Shown: positions 35,399 to 45,344 of the stretch, piece after piece
How positions within the stretch are numbered: the stretch's first letter is position 1
Layout: every line of letters starts with the position of its first letter
NCBI RefSeq assembly: GCF_020923495.1
Contig: NZ_CP064048.1
Coordinates: 3,411,001-3,475,000 of the forward strand
DNA: 64,000 nt
Direction of reading: 5' to 3'
From: Brevibacillus sedimenti
GTDB lineage: Bacteria; Bacillota; Bacilli; Brevibacillales; Brevibacillaceae
Program-made: the position numbers and the translations under genes
The notes under the pieces: model-generated
Databases searched by the model: none
Seen by the model: only the letters and a program-made list of their open reading frames with translations
Told to the model about the DNA's origin: nothing

Positions 35399-37846
35399 TT
35401 ATGCGCGGAGGCACATTGTGCGAAATTCGCAGCAATAGCGCTCTCCGCCGTCGTCCAGCCACAGGTCGTTCGGTGCGGGCAGCATCTCGCTGAAGACAGC
35501 TGTCCGCGATTGCTTCAACAGTCCCTGCAGCATTTCCAAAAGGAAAACGTTCGCGAAATCGATGCAGAATGGTTTTCGCTCCCCTTCCACACGCACGAAC
35601 ACCCAATCCGGCATGCCTTCCTGCTCCTTGAGGCGATACACGTGCAGCATCAAATCGAAGGGGTGATCGCTTCCTTGTTCCACCCGCCAGGCGTCAGCAT
35701 CCAATTCCCAACGTGCCCGCTGCAGCAGTACACGCCCCATGACGATGCGCGGTGTGCGATTCCCTGTCTTCACTGTTCCAATTCCCAGGCGAGGATGCGA
35801 AAACAGGGCGACCGGGTCCAGCGGCTCCGCGTGCAGCGGCGGATACAAGCGCCACTCCTTGCCCGTCTGATCGTGCAGGTACACCTGCCCCTCCCGATTG
35901 GACACGTGCAATTCACCGGCCGGGATTACTTGGTCGTCGATCTCCGGCAGGCGCGGCAGCAATTCAATCACCTTGCCGGGCAGCCGATAGGGGAAAATTT
36001 TTGTCTTGCGGTGGTAGGCGATCTGGGCCATATGCGGATACGCGCGCTGTCGTTTGGCCCACGTGTCGATCTCTTCCATCATTCGCTCCCGTTCCGGGTG
36101 GAAGCAGGCGGACGGGAACACCGCCGTCAAAAATTGCGGATGTGCTTCACCCACCACGATCTGTACGTCATCACCGTCTGTAGGAATGAACATCAAATCG
36201 ACGGAGAGAAAGTACGAATCCAGGTCGTCTTCCGCCTCTCCCACCGTCTGCCCCGTCCCTTCCGCGTCCAGATCGGCCGCCTGCAGGCAGATCGGCGTGG
36301 AAGGATCGCCTTCCTCAAACCGCTGCGCTGCCGCCCGCTGGAAGCTGGAGAGCGCCGGTTCGGGCAGATGTTGTTCGCCAGCGATCCGGGAGCGATGGTG
36401 GAGAAAGCGCAGGTAAGGCATCGTTCCTCGGCCGTTGGACCATTCATCCAACAGGCGGGCGGCGGCCTGCCGCTCTTGCCGGGATGTCTGGATCGCATCG
36501 GCACGCGCTGCCTCCAGTATCGGCTGCAGACTTTCTTCGAGCTGCGCCCAAAGCGTTCCGCCGATCTCGATGGCTAGCGGGCCGTGCGCATCTTCAAACA
36601 CGATGCTGCGGTCCGCGTACATCTCCCCCGCTTCGCGGGTCGCATCCCGCGCTGTCAACCGGGCGAACATCCGCTCCAACTCGCGCAGCCGCTCCTTTCG
36701 TTCCGGCCACCCGGTCTCTTCCAGCGTCCTGATCTCCTCTTGCAGGCGGAGCAGGTTGGCAATCCAGCCATCCCGCTGCGGAAACGACTGCGGTTGTTCC
36801 TTTAGCCACGTCAGTATCCAGGCGATCGGGTCTGCTTCATCCCCGGGCAGGAGCGGGTGCAGAATGATCGCTTGTTGCTGTGCGAGAAGTTTCCCCTCCG
36901 CCAAAACCGCGTCAAGCGGCTGCCGGAGCCGTTCGGCCATCTCGCGAAACGAGAGCGTGCCGTCCGCCAGGTCGTAGACGGCAGCGGCGAGTGCGGACAG
37001 GGTGGTCTCTCGTCCGCTCAAGCCTGAACGGAGCACGTGATCGTTCACGCGGCTGTACAGCGTGTGACGCCGCGGCCGTAAAAAGGGGGTGGCTCCCGGT
37101 TCTGAGCAAATCTTCTCGAGAAGCGTTTCCGCCGCCCAATAACTGCAAAACACGCGCCGCTCCCTGACAAACGGCACAGCCCATTCGTACACGACAGGCG
37201 CCTGCTGTTCGGGATTGGGCTTGGCGTAATCGATCGGACCAAAAAAGCTGTTCGTTTCGTTTTTCGCGCACAACCGCTGCAGATACGTGATCAATCTGCG
37301 TTCAAATCGCTTGTCGTCCGAGGTGCGTTCCCCGCGCGGATTTTCCAGGTAGCGCGTCACAGCCTCGTCAAAACGCGGATTCATCGACCACAACGCTTCC
37401 CGCAAGCGGGGCGAATGCAGCAACTGACGCAATCGGGCGCGCTTTTCTTTCATTTCCGACTCCGCGCACTCCCGGCCGGCCCGCTGCTGCTCGGCTGCCT
37501 GCTGCAGCAGATCATTCCAGGCTGCTACCTCGCGTCCGAGCTGATCGTACCCCTCTTCTTCCACCGGGATGGCGGGGCATTGCAAGGTTTTCCGCTTTGC
37601 GAGCCCTTTGCGGATCTTGGACATCGTCGAGAGGAGGTGCCGCCGGTCCTGACCGTTTTTTTCGCACACTACCAGGTGTTCAATCAAACGCACGATCGCA
37701 AGCCTTTGTTCATCCAGCCGTTTTTCGATCTCCAGCACGTTTTTTACGCACGCAAGCGTTTCGGTAAAGCGCAGACTTTCCAGCCAGTTGATTGGAAACC
37801 CGGCCCGCCGAACGATTACGTACGGCATAATCCGCCACTTGCTCAT
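35399..37846 (-). CDS. LanB N-terminal-domain protein 6, probable PEARL
   Basis: 815 residues. Motifs in order: VRRAGFP (12-18), KNETNSFFGPIDYA (195-208), GEMYADRSIVFEDAHG (about 407), VVGEAHPQFL (about 590), RIVMGRVLLQRARW (about 710), MLPAPNDLWL and YCCEFRT at the end. It lacks the elimination domain. It differs from the others in having FGPID instead of FGP(L/V/M/I)NY. The start overlaps the stop of PEARL-like 5 by ATGA, so it is translationally coupled. Confidence 0.82.
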   Translation of the reverse strand: MSKWRIMPYVIVRRAGFPINWLESLRFTETLACVKNVLEIEKRLDEQRLAIVRLIEHLVVCEKNGQDRRHLLSTMSKIRKGLAKRKTLQCPAIPVEEEGYDQLGREVAAWNDLLQQAAEQQRAGRECAESEMKEKRARLRQLLHSPRLREALWSMNPRFDEAVTRYLENPRGERTSDDKRFERRLITYLQRLCAKNETNSFFGPIDYAKPNPEQQAPVVYEWAVPFVRERRVFCSYWAAETLLEKICSEPGATPFLRPRRHTLYSRVNDHVLRSGLSGRETTLSALAAAVYDLADGTLSFREMAERLRQPLDAVLAEGKLLAQQQAIILHPLLPGDEADPIAWILTWLKEQPQSFPQRDGWIANLLRLQEEIRTLEETGWPERKERLRELERMFARLTARDATREAGEMYADRSIVFEDAHGPLAIEIGGTLWAQLEESLQPILEAARADAIQTSRQERQAAARLLDEWSNGRGTMPYLRFLHHRSRIAGEQHLPEPALSSFQRAAAQRFEEGDPSTPICLQAADLDAEGTGQTVGEAEDDLDSYFLSVDLMFIPTDGDDVQIVVGEAHPQFLTAVFPSACFHPERERMMEEIDTWAKRQRAYPHMAQIAYHRKTKIFPYRLPGKVIELLPRLPEIDDQVIPAGELHVSNREGQVYLHDQTGKEWRLYPPLHAEPLDPVALFSHPRLGIGTVKTGNRTPRIVMGRVLLQRARWELDADAWRVEQGSDHPFDLMLHVYRLKEQEGMPDWVFVRVEGERKPFCIDFANVFLLEMLQGLLKQSRTAVFSEMLPAPNDLWLDDGGERYCCEFRTMCLRA

Positions 37847-40329
37847 TCCTGATCCCCCACCGCATCGGCATGATAGAAGACGGACGTCCGAAATTCGGCG
37901 CAGTAGCGGTTCCCCTCCGTATCCCGCAGCCAGAGATGTTCAGGACCCGGCAGCATTTCGGTGACGATCGCCACCTGATCCTCCCGCATAAAGGACTCCC
38001 ACATCTCCAGGAGGAAGTAGTTGTGAAAATCGATCAGGAACGGTTTCGGCTCCGTGCTTACTCTGACGTACACATACTCCGGCATCTTCAATTCCCTGCG
38101 CAGTTTCAACATGTCGTAAAACAGCTCGAACGAGGTGCCGGCATAGGTTTTCCGCCAGCGGTCGTCGCGGGTCACCTTCCATCGTTCGCGCTGGTACACC
38201 ACGTCACCCAACACGATGCGCGGCGTCCAGTCGCCCAGGTCCACCCGAAAGGGAACGACTCTCGGGATCGCAAACCACTCGTGCGCCATGGAGTGCAGTT
38301 CGCCGTTGTACAGGCGGATCGCTTCCTGTTCCTCCGCCAGTTTGAGCTGCAATTCTCCATCCGGACTGACGTACAGTTCCGCAATTCCCTTTTTGTCGTG
38401 GCGGTCGCTGACAGACCGCGCTCTCATCTGAATGGTGTACCCCGGAAACTCAAACGGGATGATCTTCAAACGCTTGGAGCCGAGCATGTTTGCTATCGGC
38501 CGTCTGACGATCGCGGCCAGTTCCTGCCACATCCGCTCACGGACCTGCTCCTCCTCCGGGTGAAAGGACAACGCCCAGCCCCACAGCAGCACGGTATCGT
38601 GAATTTCCCCGAGAATAAGCTGGTCGGCGACGGCTTCCCCCCCTGGTATCACCATCAAGTCCGGGGAGCAGAACAACGGGTCCTCGACGTCGGGGGCCTC
38701 CTCCCCCACCAGCGCAGCGATCTCGTCGGGGTCAAGCACCACGACGCGCTCACCGCTTTGTTCGGCAAGCTGGCGGACCCGTTCACCGAACTTCTCGGCA
38801 AACGAGCTTTGCAACGCGGCGAACTCCCGCGTCCACTGCTCCCATTTTTCATGCCGCATCGCATCGGTCAGGAAGCGGATAAACGGAATCATACGGTCGG
38901 TCTCGCCGTACAGTTCCCGAAATACCTTTAGCGCGAACGTCCGATGAAGCTGTTTCAGTTCCACAGCGTGCTTGGCCGCAATCTGCAACACGGGGCGCAA
39001 CCGCTGTTCCCACTGGCGGCGGGTTTCGACGCTCATCCGCAGATGGGCGAGCTGCCCCCGGCACTCTTCGTAAAACAGCGTACGGTCCGCGTACATGCGA
39101 CCGCCACTGCGTTCAGTTGCCTGCCCGGTCAGTTCCTGGAAGATTCTGTTTGCCTCTCCCAGCATCTGCTCTTTTGCAGCGACGTCCCCGTCCGAATACT
39201 TGTTTTTCAGCTCCAGCAGCCGCCGCACCGATTGGCGCCACGTATCCACTTCCGGATCATCCGTCTGCACGCACTGCATCTCGTGCATCAGCCATTCGAG
39301 CGTGCGGGTGGCGGTGATTGGCACTTCCCATGCCAGGTTGATCAGCTTCTGCTGCTCCAAACCGAAGAGCCTTTCCCTGAGCTGTTCTTCTGACATCTCC
39401 ACTTCCCGCATCATTTGCTCCACCGTCCGCGTGCCGTCGGCCAGATGCAGCAGCTCGTAGTCAGCAGAAGGGAGCTTGGATCGTTTTTGTGTCAGCGCGT
39501 TTTGAATCGTTCCATCGTCTCGCAGGCGATAGAGAAAGCTGCGTACAGGTCTCAGCCGGGTAAACACACTTGGCAGGCGGGAAAACGTCTCCGCAAGCGT
39601 TTGGACAGCCCAATAGGCCATGAATGTCTCCCTGTGCTGCAGGGCAGGCGTCCAGTTGTAGCGGATATCGGGCCGCTTTAGGGAGACGTCCGGATCGTGC
39701 GGGGCGCAGTCGTCTGCAAAGCAGCCGTAGTTGATCGGTCCAAAGAAACTGGTCGTTTCATTTTTGCCGACCATGCGCTGGAGATAGGCGACAAGCTGCC
39801 GCTCCAAACGTTTGGTCTCCGCGTTCCGTTCTTCACCCGATGCATGCAAGTAGGCCAGCAGCCCTTTTCTGTACATATGGGGACTGGAGAGGAAGACCGC
39901 CTCCTGAAAACGCGGGTTGGAGACGAGGGCGCGCAATTCGCGCCGCTTTTCCTGCAGTTCTGCTTCAAACACACGGACAGCGGCCGCCTTGGCAGCGTGA
40001 AGGGCGTCCAGCTTTTGGTTCCAGTCTGCCGCCGTCTCCGCAGGTCCGCCGTGCTGCCTGATCCATTCCAACTCCTCCGCGGTAATCGCCTGCATTTTGC
40101 CGATTGATTTTTTCAGCCTCTTCCAGCGCAGTGCGACATCCCGGTCCCTCAGCCAGTCACTGCCGTGTTCCCGGAAGGAACTGAGCACGCGATTCAACTG
40201 TTCTTCCTTTTCAAACAAGTCCTCAATGGCCTGCACTGTTCTCGAAAACCGAAGACGCTCGATGTCAGAAAAGGCGAACCCGGTACTCCGCAGGATAAAA
40301 TCATTGGCCAGTTTCCACTCTCCGCTCAT
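37843..40329 (-). CDS. LanB N-terminal-domain protein 5, probable PEARL
   Basis: 828 residues. LRSTGFAF (13-20), KNETTSFFGPINYG (about 195), GRMYADRTLFYEECRG (about 420), SPDLMVIPGGE and ILGEIHDTVL (about 570-590), RIVLGDVVYQRERW, MLPGPEHLWL and YCAEFRT. It has no C-terminal elimination domain. It starts 4 bases after the stop of PEARL-like 4 with a strong purine-rich site inside that gene. Confidence 0.82.
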   Translation of the reverse strand: MSGEWKLANDFILRSTGFAFSDIERLRFSRTVQAIEDLFEKEEQLNRVLSSFREHGSDWLRDRDVALRWKRLKKSIGKMQAITAEELEWIRQHGGPAETAADWNQKLDALHAAKAAAVRVFEAELQEKRRELRALVSNPRFQEAVFLSSPHMYRKGLLAYLHASGEERNAETKRLERQLVAYLQRMVGKNETTSFFGPINYGCFADDCAPHDPDVSLKRPDIRYNWTPALQHRETFMAYWAVQTLAETFSRLPSVFTRLRPVRSFLYRLRDDGTIQNALTQKRSKLPSADYELLHLADGTRTVEQMMREVEMSEEQLRERLFGLEQQKLINLAWEVPITATRTLEWLMHEMQCVQTDDPEVDTWRQSVRRLLELKNKYSDGDVAAKEQMLGEANRIFQELTGQATERSGGRMYADRTLFYEECRGQLAHLRMSVETRRQWEQRLRPVLQIAAKHAVELKQLHRTFALKVFRELYGETDRMIPFIRFLTDAMRHEKWEQWTREFAALQSSFAEKFGERVRQLAEQSGERVVVLDPDEIAALVGEEAPDVEDPLFCSPDLMVIPGGEAVADQLILGEIHDTVLLWGWALSFHPEEEQVRERMWQELAAIVRRPIANMLGSKRLKIIPFEFPGYTIQMRARSVSDRHDKKGIAELYVSPDGELQLKLAEEQEAIRLYNGELHSMAHEWFAIPRVVPFRVDLGDWTPRIVLGDVVYQRERWKVTRDDRWRKTYAGTSFELFYDMLKLRRELKMPEYVYVRVSTEPKPFLIDFHNYFLLEMWESFMREDQVAIVTEMLPGPEHLWLRDTEGNRYCAEFRTSVFYHADAVGDQE

Positions 40330-40333
40330 CGAT

Positions 40334-42823
40334 TCAACTCCTCATCAGCAGTGTGCGCAGTTCCGAACAGTAGGTGCCGTGCCGATCGCGCAGCCACAAC
40401 TGGTCGGGGGCCGGCAGCATCTCGCTGAATGTGACCGTCTCGTTTTTGCCCGCGAGATGCTGCAGCAATTCCACCGCGTACGGATTTTCCAGATCGAGGT
40501 AGACCGGTTTCTGTTCGGAGGGCACGCGGAGAAACACATGGCGGGGCAGCGAATATTGGCGTCTGACCTTTTGCACGGCGACGTAGGCGGAAAACGGCTC
40601 TTTTGCCCGGATTACCGTCTGCAGGTCTTCCGTCGAAAGCGTCCACTGCGCCCGCTGCACGACCAGGTGCCCCGTTTCAATCCTTGGCGTGAATCCCTCA
40701 CGGCGATAGGTCGGCATCTGGACGATCGGGAAGGAAAACAGGGCAAAGGGAACATACGCCTGATCTGTGAACCCGAAGGCCGGCGGATAAAAACGAATGG
40801 CTCGATCATCTCCGCGCAACGTGAGGACAAGTTCGTCCCCGTCCACTCGTACGACCAGATCTTTCAGACCAAACGTCGCATCCGGTCTGCGCGTGGAGGC
40901 ATATCCCGACACTTCCACCATCACACCCGGATACTCTTGCGGCGCCGTTTTCATCTTTCGGTTGAAAATCAGGTTGGCCGGCAGGATCTTCCGTTTCGAC
41001 CGTTCCTGTACGATTGCGAGATGACGTACAATTTCCTGCCGAATCTCCTCCCGCACACGGTCCGCGTCAGAATGGAAAGAGAGCATCCACCCTTCCATCG
41101 TGATACCGTGATGAAGTTCGCCCAGCACGAATGTGGGTGCAGTCGCCCCTCCTTTTGCGCCCGAATCAAACATCACGAGCAGGTCGGGGGACGTGAGGTA
41201 CAGGTCGTCGTCTTTCATCTTGTGCAAGAACGCCGCGAACTCCGGTGAGATCAGCGTGGGGGAGTGCCCCGCCAGATAAGCGTCGCATGACTGGTGAAAG
41301 ATCCGGAGGAATTCCTCCAGCGGATCATCGGCGTCCCCATGCTCCCGCGCGCCGTCCGCCAGCTCCGGCAGCAGCTTGTGGCATGCGACGACAAATTGGT
41401 CAAAGCGCACCGCTTGCCGATTGCCAAACATCCTGCGGTAGATCTGCATGGCAATCTTCATGTACCGCTCTTTGCGGAGTGTCGTGTAGACGGTGGCGAT
41501 CTTCAGCGGGCCGTACAAATCCGTGAGCAGGTGGTCAACCATCCGCCGGTCGAGGCAGATGGTAAGATTGCCGCGAGTGTCTTCGTAAAGCACCGTGCGG
41601 TCCCGAAACAACTCCCCTTCACCGCGGCGCGGTGCCAGGCGGGTCAAGTCGGAAACCATGGTCTCCACCTGCTCCAGGATGGCGATGCGTTCTTGCAGGT
41701 CCCCCTGTTCGAATTGATGCTGCAGGCGCTGAAGCTGTCTCAGCACCGACAGCCAGCGTTCTTTTGCGCCGCGCTCCGCTTCCGTTTCCGCCTGCAGCCT
41801 CCCAATCCGTTCGATCAGATCGGCCAGTCCGTGTATCACGGAAGACGGAATGGGGAAAATGCGCTGCAGCGTGCTGTTGGCGATCAAGCGATCAACCTCC
41901 TGACGGGTTTGCTCAACTGCCGCTCCCGTCGCTTTCGCCCATTCACGCACGCTCATTCCTTCCGAGAAGTGTTCAAGCTGCACCTGCTTGGAGCTTCCCC
42001 GAAACATCAGGGGAACGACATCGGCCAACGCCGGATCGGCCGCAACCAGTGCGGCCAGTTCCTGCAAGACCCAAAAGGCGTAGAACGCAACCCGCTTTTC
42101 TAGCGCAAATGTGTCGGGCCATTGCGCCGTGATCAAGCCGTTGGTCCCGGTACCCTCCCCTTCCGCGATCCGGCCGTAGTTGACAGGGCCAAAGAAGCTG
42201 GCCGTTTCGTTTTTTGCTGTAAACCGCTGCAAATAGGTGAAAAATTGACGCTCCAACTGCCGCCAGCGCGAGTCACGGGTCTGGTCGGCACGGTGTTGGT
42301 CAAAATAGGCGAAGCCGCGTTCATAGAAGGATGGGTTGGAGAGAAACACCGCCTCCCGGAAGCGGGGATGCGCAATGCAGGTGTGCAGTTCCTCCCGTAC
42401 CCGCTCCCATTCGCCGGCAAATACCTGTTCCGCCTGACGGTAGAGCTGCTCCTCCTGTTGAAACGTTTCTTGCCATTGGTGCGCCCATTCGCTCAGCTCG
42501 GAGCGGCCGATCGCTTGAATCCCGGCCCGTTCATTTTCGTTGAACGCACACGCTTTTTTTACTTTCCTGTACACGCTGGCCAGCACTTTCTGCTGAGGTT
42601 TCTCCCAGCGAATCGCCTTGTCGGTAAGGAGCGGCAGCACGTCCCGCTCCCACTGCTCCACCAGGCGGTGGCGTTTTTCTTCCCACGCGAACACAGCCTC
42701 CAGCACCTGTTGGGTCTCCTCCATCCTCATTCGTCCGATCCATTCAAACGGAAAGCCGGTACTGCGCAGGACGAAATGCGGAAACCACGTCCACACAGAC
42801 GCAGCCAGTGCCGTCTGGTTCAT
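40334..42823 (-). CDS. LanB N-terminal-domain protein 4, probable PEARL
   Basis: 829 residues. LRSTGFPFEWIG (18-29), KNETASFFGPVNYG (about 205), a variant GELFRDRTVLYEDTRG (FRDR where the others have YADR), SPDLLVMFDSG, VLGELHHGIT, RIETGHLVVQRAQW, MLPAPDQLWL and TYCSELRT. ATGA overlap with the stop of PEARL-like 3. Like its paralogues it ends at the ELR motif without an elimination domain. Confidence 0.82.
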   Translation of the reverse strand: MNQTALAASVWTWFPHFVLRSTGFPFEWIGRMRMEETQQVLEAVFAWEEKRHRLVEQWERDVLPLLTDKAIRWEKPQQKVLASVYRKVKKACAFNENERAGIQAIGRSELSEWAHQWQETFQQEEQLYRQAEQVFAGEWERVREELHTCIAHPRFREAVFLSNPSFYERGFAYFDQHRADQTRDSRWRQLERQFFTYLQRFTAKNETASFFGPVNYGRIAEGEGTGTNGLITAQWPDTFALEKRVAFYAFWVLQELAALVAADPALADVVPLMFRGSSKQVQLEHFSEGMSVREWAKATGAAVEQTRQEVDRLIANSTLQRIFPIPSSVIHGLADLIERIGRLQAETEAERGAKERWLSVLRQLQRLQHQFEQGDLQERIAILEQVETMVSDLTRLAPRRGEGELFRDRTVLYEDTRGNLTICLDRRMVDHLLTDLYGPLKIATVYTTLRKERYMKIAMQIYRRMFGNRQAVRFDQFVVACHKLLPELADGAREHGDADDPLEEFLRIFHQSCDAYLAGHSPTLISPEFAAFLHKMKDDDLYLTSPDLLVMFDSGAKGGATAPTFVLGELHHGITMEGWMLSFHSDADRVREEIRQEIVRHLAIVQERSKRKILPANLIFNRKMKTAPQEYPGVMVEVSGYASTRRPDATFGLKDLVVRVDGDELVLTLRGDDRAIRFYPPAFGFTDQAYVPFALFSFPIVQMPTYRREGFTPRIETGHLVVQRAQWTLSTEDLQTVIRAKEPFSAYVAVQKVRRQYSLPRHVFLRVPSEQKPVYLDLENPYAVELLQHLAGKNETVTFSEMLPAPDQLWLRDRHGTYCSELRTLLMRS

Positions 42824-45330
42824 ATGTTCATCCCCAATTCTTCCCGAGTCGATTCATACTCCCTGGAGCCGGGCAGCGGCGGACGAAATGCGGTGCCGCG
42901 CAGTTCGATGCAATAGCTGCCGTCCTCGTCGCGCATCCAGAGATGCTCTGGACCAGGATACATCTCTGTCATGGTCACCTGGTCGTTGGTCTTCAAGTGG
43001 CCGTGGAGCAGTTCGATCAGGAAGAAACTGTCGAAATCGAAGTAATACGGCTTTTTCTCATTCTCCACACGCACGAACACCCAGCGCGGCAATTGATGGC
43101 GGCGCTTCGCACGGCGCATCGCGAGGAACAGGTCGTAGTCGCTTGTGTCAGGGTCCGTGCCGATAAACTCCCTCGACGGCAGCACCCAACGTTCCCGTTG
43201 GTAGACAACGCCGTTGATTTCAATGCGCGGCGTATGCTGCCCAAAATCAATCGGGATGCTTGCCACGCGCGGTACAGCAAACGCCCACAAGTGCAGGTTG
43301 TCGTCGCCGCTGTTGTAGATCGTGAAGGTTCTGTTGGAATGTCGGTCGGCGAGCACCAATTCGTCTTGCTCGATGCGCACCACCAGATCACGAAGCGGAA
43401 CGACGTGTTTGGCACGATCGGACGGCTTGCCGAGGAATTGAATCAACGTGCCCGGGAACGCTTCGTAGAGCAGCCCTTTGTGCCGGCGTGTGTTCAAAAT
43501 GGTGGACAGCTTCTGATACGCAGGCAGTTCCTGGATCACCTGCTCGATCTCCTGTTCCACCGCTTCGCGATCTGAATCAAACAGGAATTGCGACCCCCAC
43601 ATGGACACAAACTGGTGCACCTCACCCAGCACGATCTGGTAATCACCGCGGGCGAGCGCCTCCACATCCCGGGCGGCAAACATCAGGTCCGGCGACGTGT
43701 GCAGGGAACCGCCGGCATCGTGCGCGATCAGTTCCGCGAGGTCCGCTTGCGTCAGGCGGACGATGTTTCCTTCCTGATTGGCTTTCACCACGGCGTAAAG
43801 CTTCCGATGGAACTCGTTAAAGATCTCGTCATCGTAGTTGATCTTTCCCTGCTCTTCCATCTCCTGGACGCGGCGAATGAAGTGGGCATACGGAATTTCG
43901 CTCTGTCCTTGTGCGATCTCCCGGAACACCTGTTTGCCGATCCGCTGATAGTACCCGCGCATCATCTCCCCGTAGGAAGCGATAAGCTCGAGGATCGGTT
44001 CAATCCGCGAATGAAAATCGTCAAGAAACGCCTTGTTGAACGACAGGTTCCGGATGGTGCCCTTGCACTCTTCGTAATAAAGCGTGCGGTCCGCGTACGT
44101 CTTGCCAGCAAGCCTCCGCGTTGCATGCCGGGTCAGTTCCACGAACCGTTCCTCCATGCGCTTGCTGATTGCCACGCGCTGTTCAAACGTACCGCCTTCA
44201 AATGCGGCCCGGAGCTGTTCGAATTGATCCAGTTCGGCTGCCCATTTGGCTTTGGCTTCCACATGATCCGGCAGGGCACGAACGAACTCGTGCAGATAGT
44301 CAAACGGTCCAAAGATGGTAGACGGGATTTCAATGCCGAACAAGATCATGCGCTGTTTGACCAACAGCTCAATCTGTTGAATCAGCTCCTCAACCGGCAT
44401 GTCGTAGCGGTTTGCCAGCTCCCTTACCGTGGTCGTGCCGTCCACATCGCGCAGCAGCCGCAGGAGATGAGCGGGCAGTTTGCGCCGGCCGTCGATAAAC
44501 AGGTACTCGACGCCGTCTTCGGTCAGGGTGCACAGCGGGTGCAGGCGCGGAGCCAGATAGGGACGGATTGAAGGCTCTTTGGAGATTGCATCGGCCAGAA
44601 CGTTGGTCATCCAGAATGAATAGAAGACAGCGCGCTTGGTGAATTTCCCACTGACCATGTCCAGCTTGACCGGTTCTGTTTGCTCCAGGTCGAAGCGGGC
44701 GTAGTTCATCGGGCCAAAGAAGCTCGCCGTATCGTTCTTCGCGGCGAATCGCTGCAGGTAGGCGATGAACCGTTTTTCCAGCATTTTTAACCGGGTTGTG
44801 CGCTTTTCAAATTCGTCGTGGGCGATGTATTTCAGGTACGAGTTTTCGTAGACGTCCGGGTTGGAGATAAACACTGCTTCCGCAAAGAAAGGGTCTCCGA
44901 CCAGTTTCTGCAGATCGCGGCGCTTGTGCACAAGCTCCTCGGCCAGAATTGCCTCTCCTTCCCGATGCAGCTTCCTGACCTCTTCCGCCAGGGCGACCAC
45001 CTTGGCAAACTGCTCGTAAAACGGCGTATTCGGCCAATACAGTCGCACGTGTTCCAGGTCCTGCAACGACACCTGCCCCTTCGCCACTTTTCGGCGATAC
45101 TTCGATAGGAGCTTCAGCTCTTGCCGGGCCTGTTTTGCCTGGGATATTTTCACCTGTTCGGTGAACCGCTCACTGAGGAGAACGCCAATTTCCCGTTGCA
45201 GCTGCTCCTCCGTTTCCAGCTGCTTGTCAATGTGCGCAGCCGATTTATCAAACGCGATTCGGTAGAGCAATTCAAAGGGAAAACCGGTGCGACGAACTAC
45301 CATTTTTGAGATATATTTCCATTCTGACAT
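42820..45330 (-). CDS. LanB N-terminal-domain protein 3, probable PEARL
   Basis: 836 residues from the ATG at 45330 (MSEWKYIS), chosen because TAGGGGGGACC precedes it; a longer in-frame extension would overlap the TPR gene by almost 180 bases. VRRTGFPFELL (13-23), KNDTASFFGPMNYA (about 205), GKTYADRTLYYEECKG, SPDLMFAARDVE, VLGEVHQFVS, RIEINGVVYQRERW, MYPGPEHLWM and SYCIELRG. It has no elimination domain. It lies 14 bases after the stop of TPR protein A. Confidence 0.82.
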   Translation of the reverse strand: MSEWKYISKMVVRRTGFPFELLYRIAFDKSAAHIDKQLETEEQLQREIGVLLSERFTEQVKISQAKQARQELKLLSKYRRKVAKGQVSLQDLEHVRLYWPNTPFYEQFAKVVALAEEVRKLHREGEAILAEELVHKRRDLQKLVGDPFFAEAVFISNPDVYENSYLKYIAHDEFEKRTTRLKMLEKRFIAYLQRFAAKNDTASFFGPMNYARFDLEQTEPVKLDMVSGKFTKRAVFYSFWMTNVLADAISKEPSIRPYLAPRLHPLCTLTEDGVEYLFIDGRRKLPAHLLRLLRDVDGTTTVRELANRYDMPVEELIQQIELLVKQRMILFGIEIPSTIFGPFDYLHEFVRALPDHVEAKAKWAAELDQFEQLRAAFEGGTFEQRVAISKRMEERFVELTRHATRRLAGKTYADRTLYYEECKGTIRNLSFNKAFLDDFHSRIEPILELIASYGEMMRGYYQRIGKQVFREIAQGQSEIPYAHFIRRVQEMEEQGKINYDDEIFNEFHRKLYAVVKANQEGNIVRLTQADLAELIAHDAGGSLHTSPDLMFAARDVEALARGDYQIVLGEVHQFVSMWGSQFLFDSDREAVEQEIEQVIQELPAYQKLSTILNTRRHKGLLYEAFPGTLIQFLGKPSDRAKHVVPLRDLVVRIEQDELVLADRHSNRTFTIYNSGDDNLHLWAFAVPRVASIPIDFGQHTPRIEINGVVYQRERWVLPSREFIGTDPDTSDYDLFLAMRRAKRRHQLPRWVFVRVENEKKPYYFDFDSFFLIELLHGHLKTNDQVTMTEMYPGPEHLWMRDEDGSYCIELRGTAFRPPLPGSREYESTREELGMNI

Positions 45331-45344
45331 GCAGCGGGTCCCCC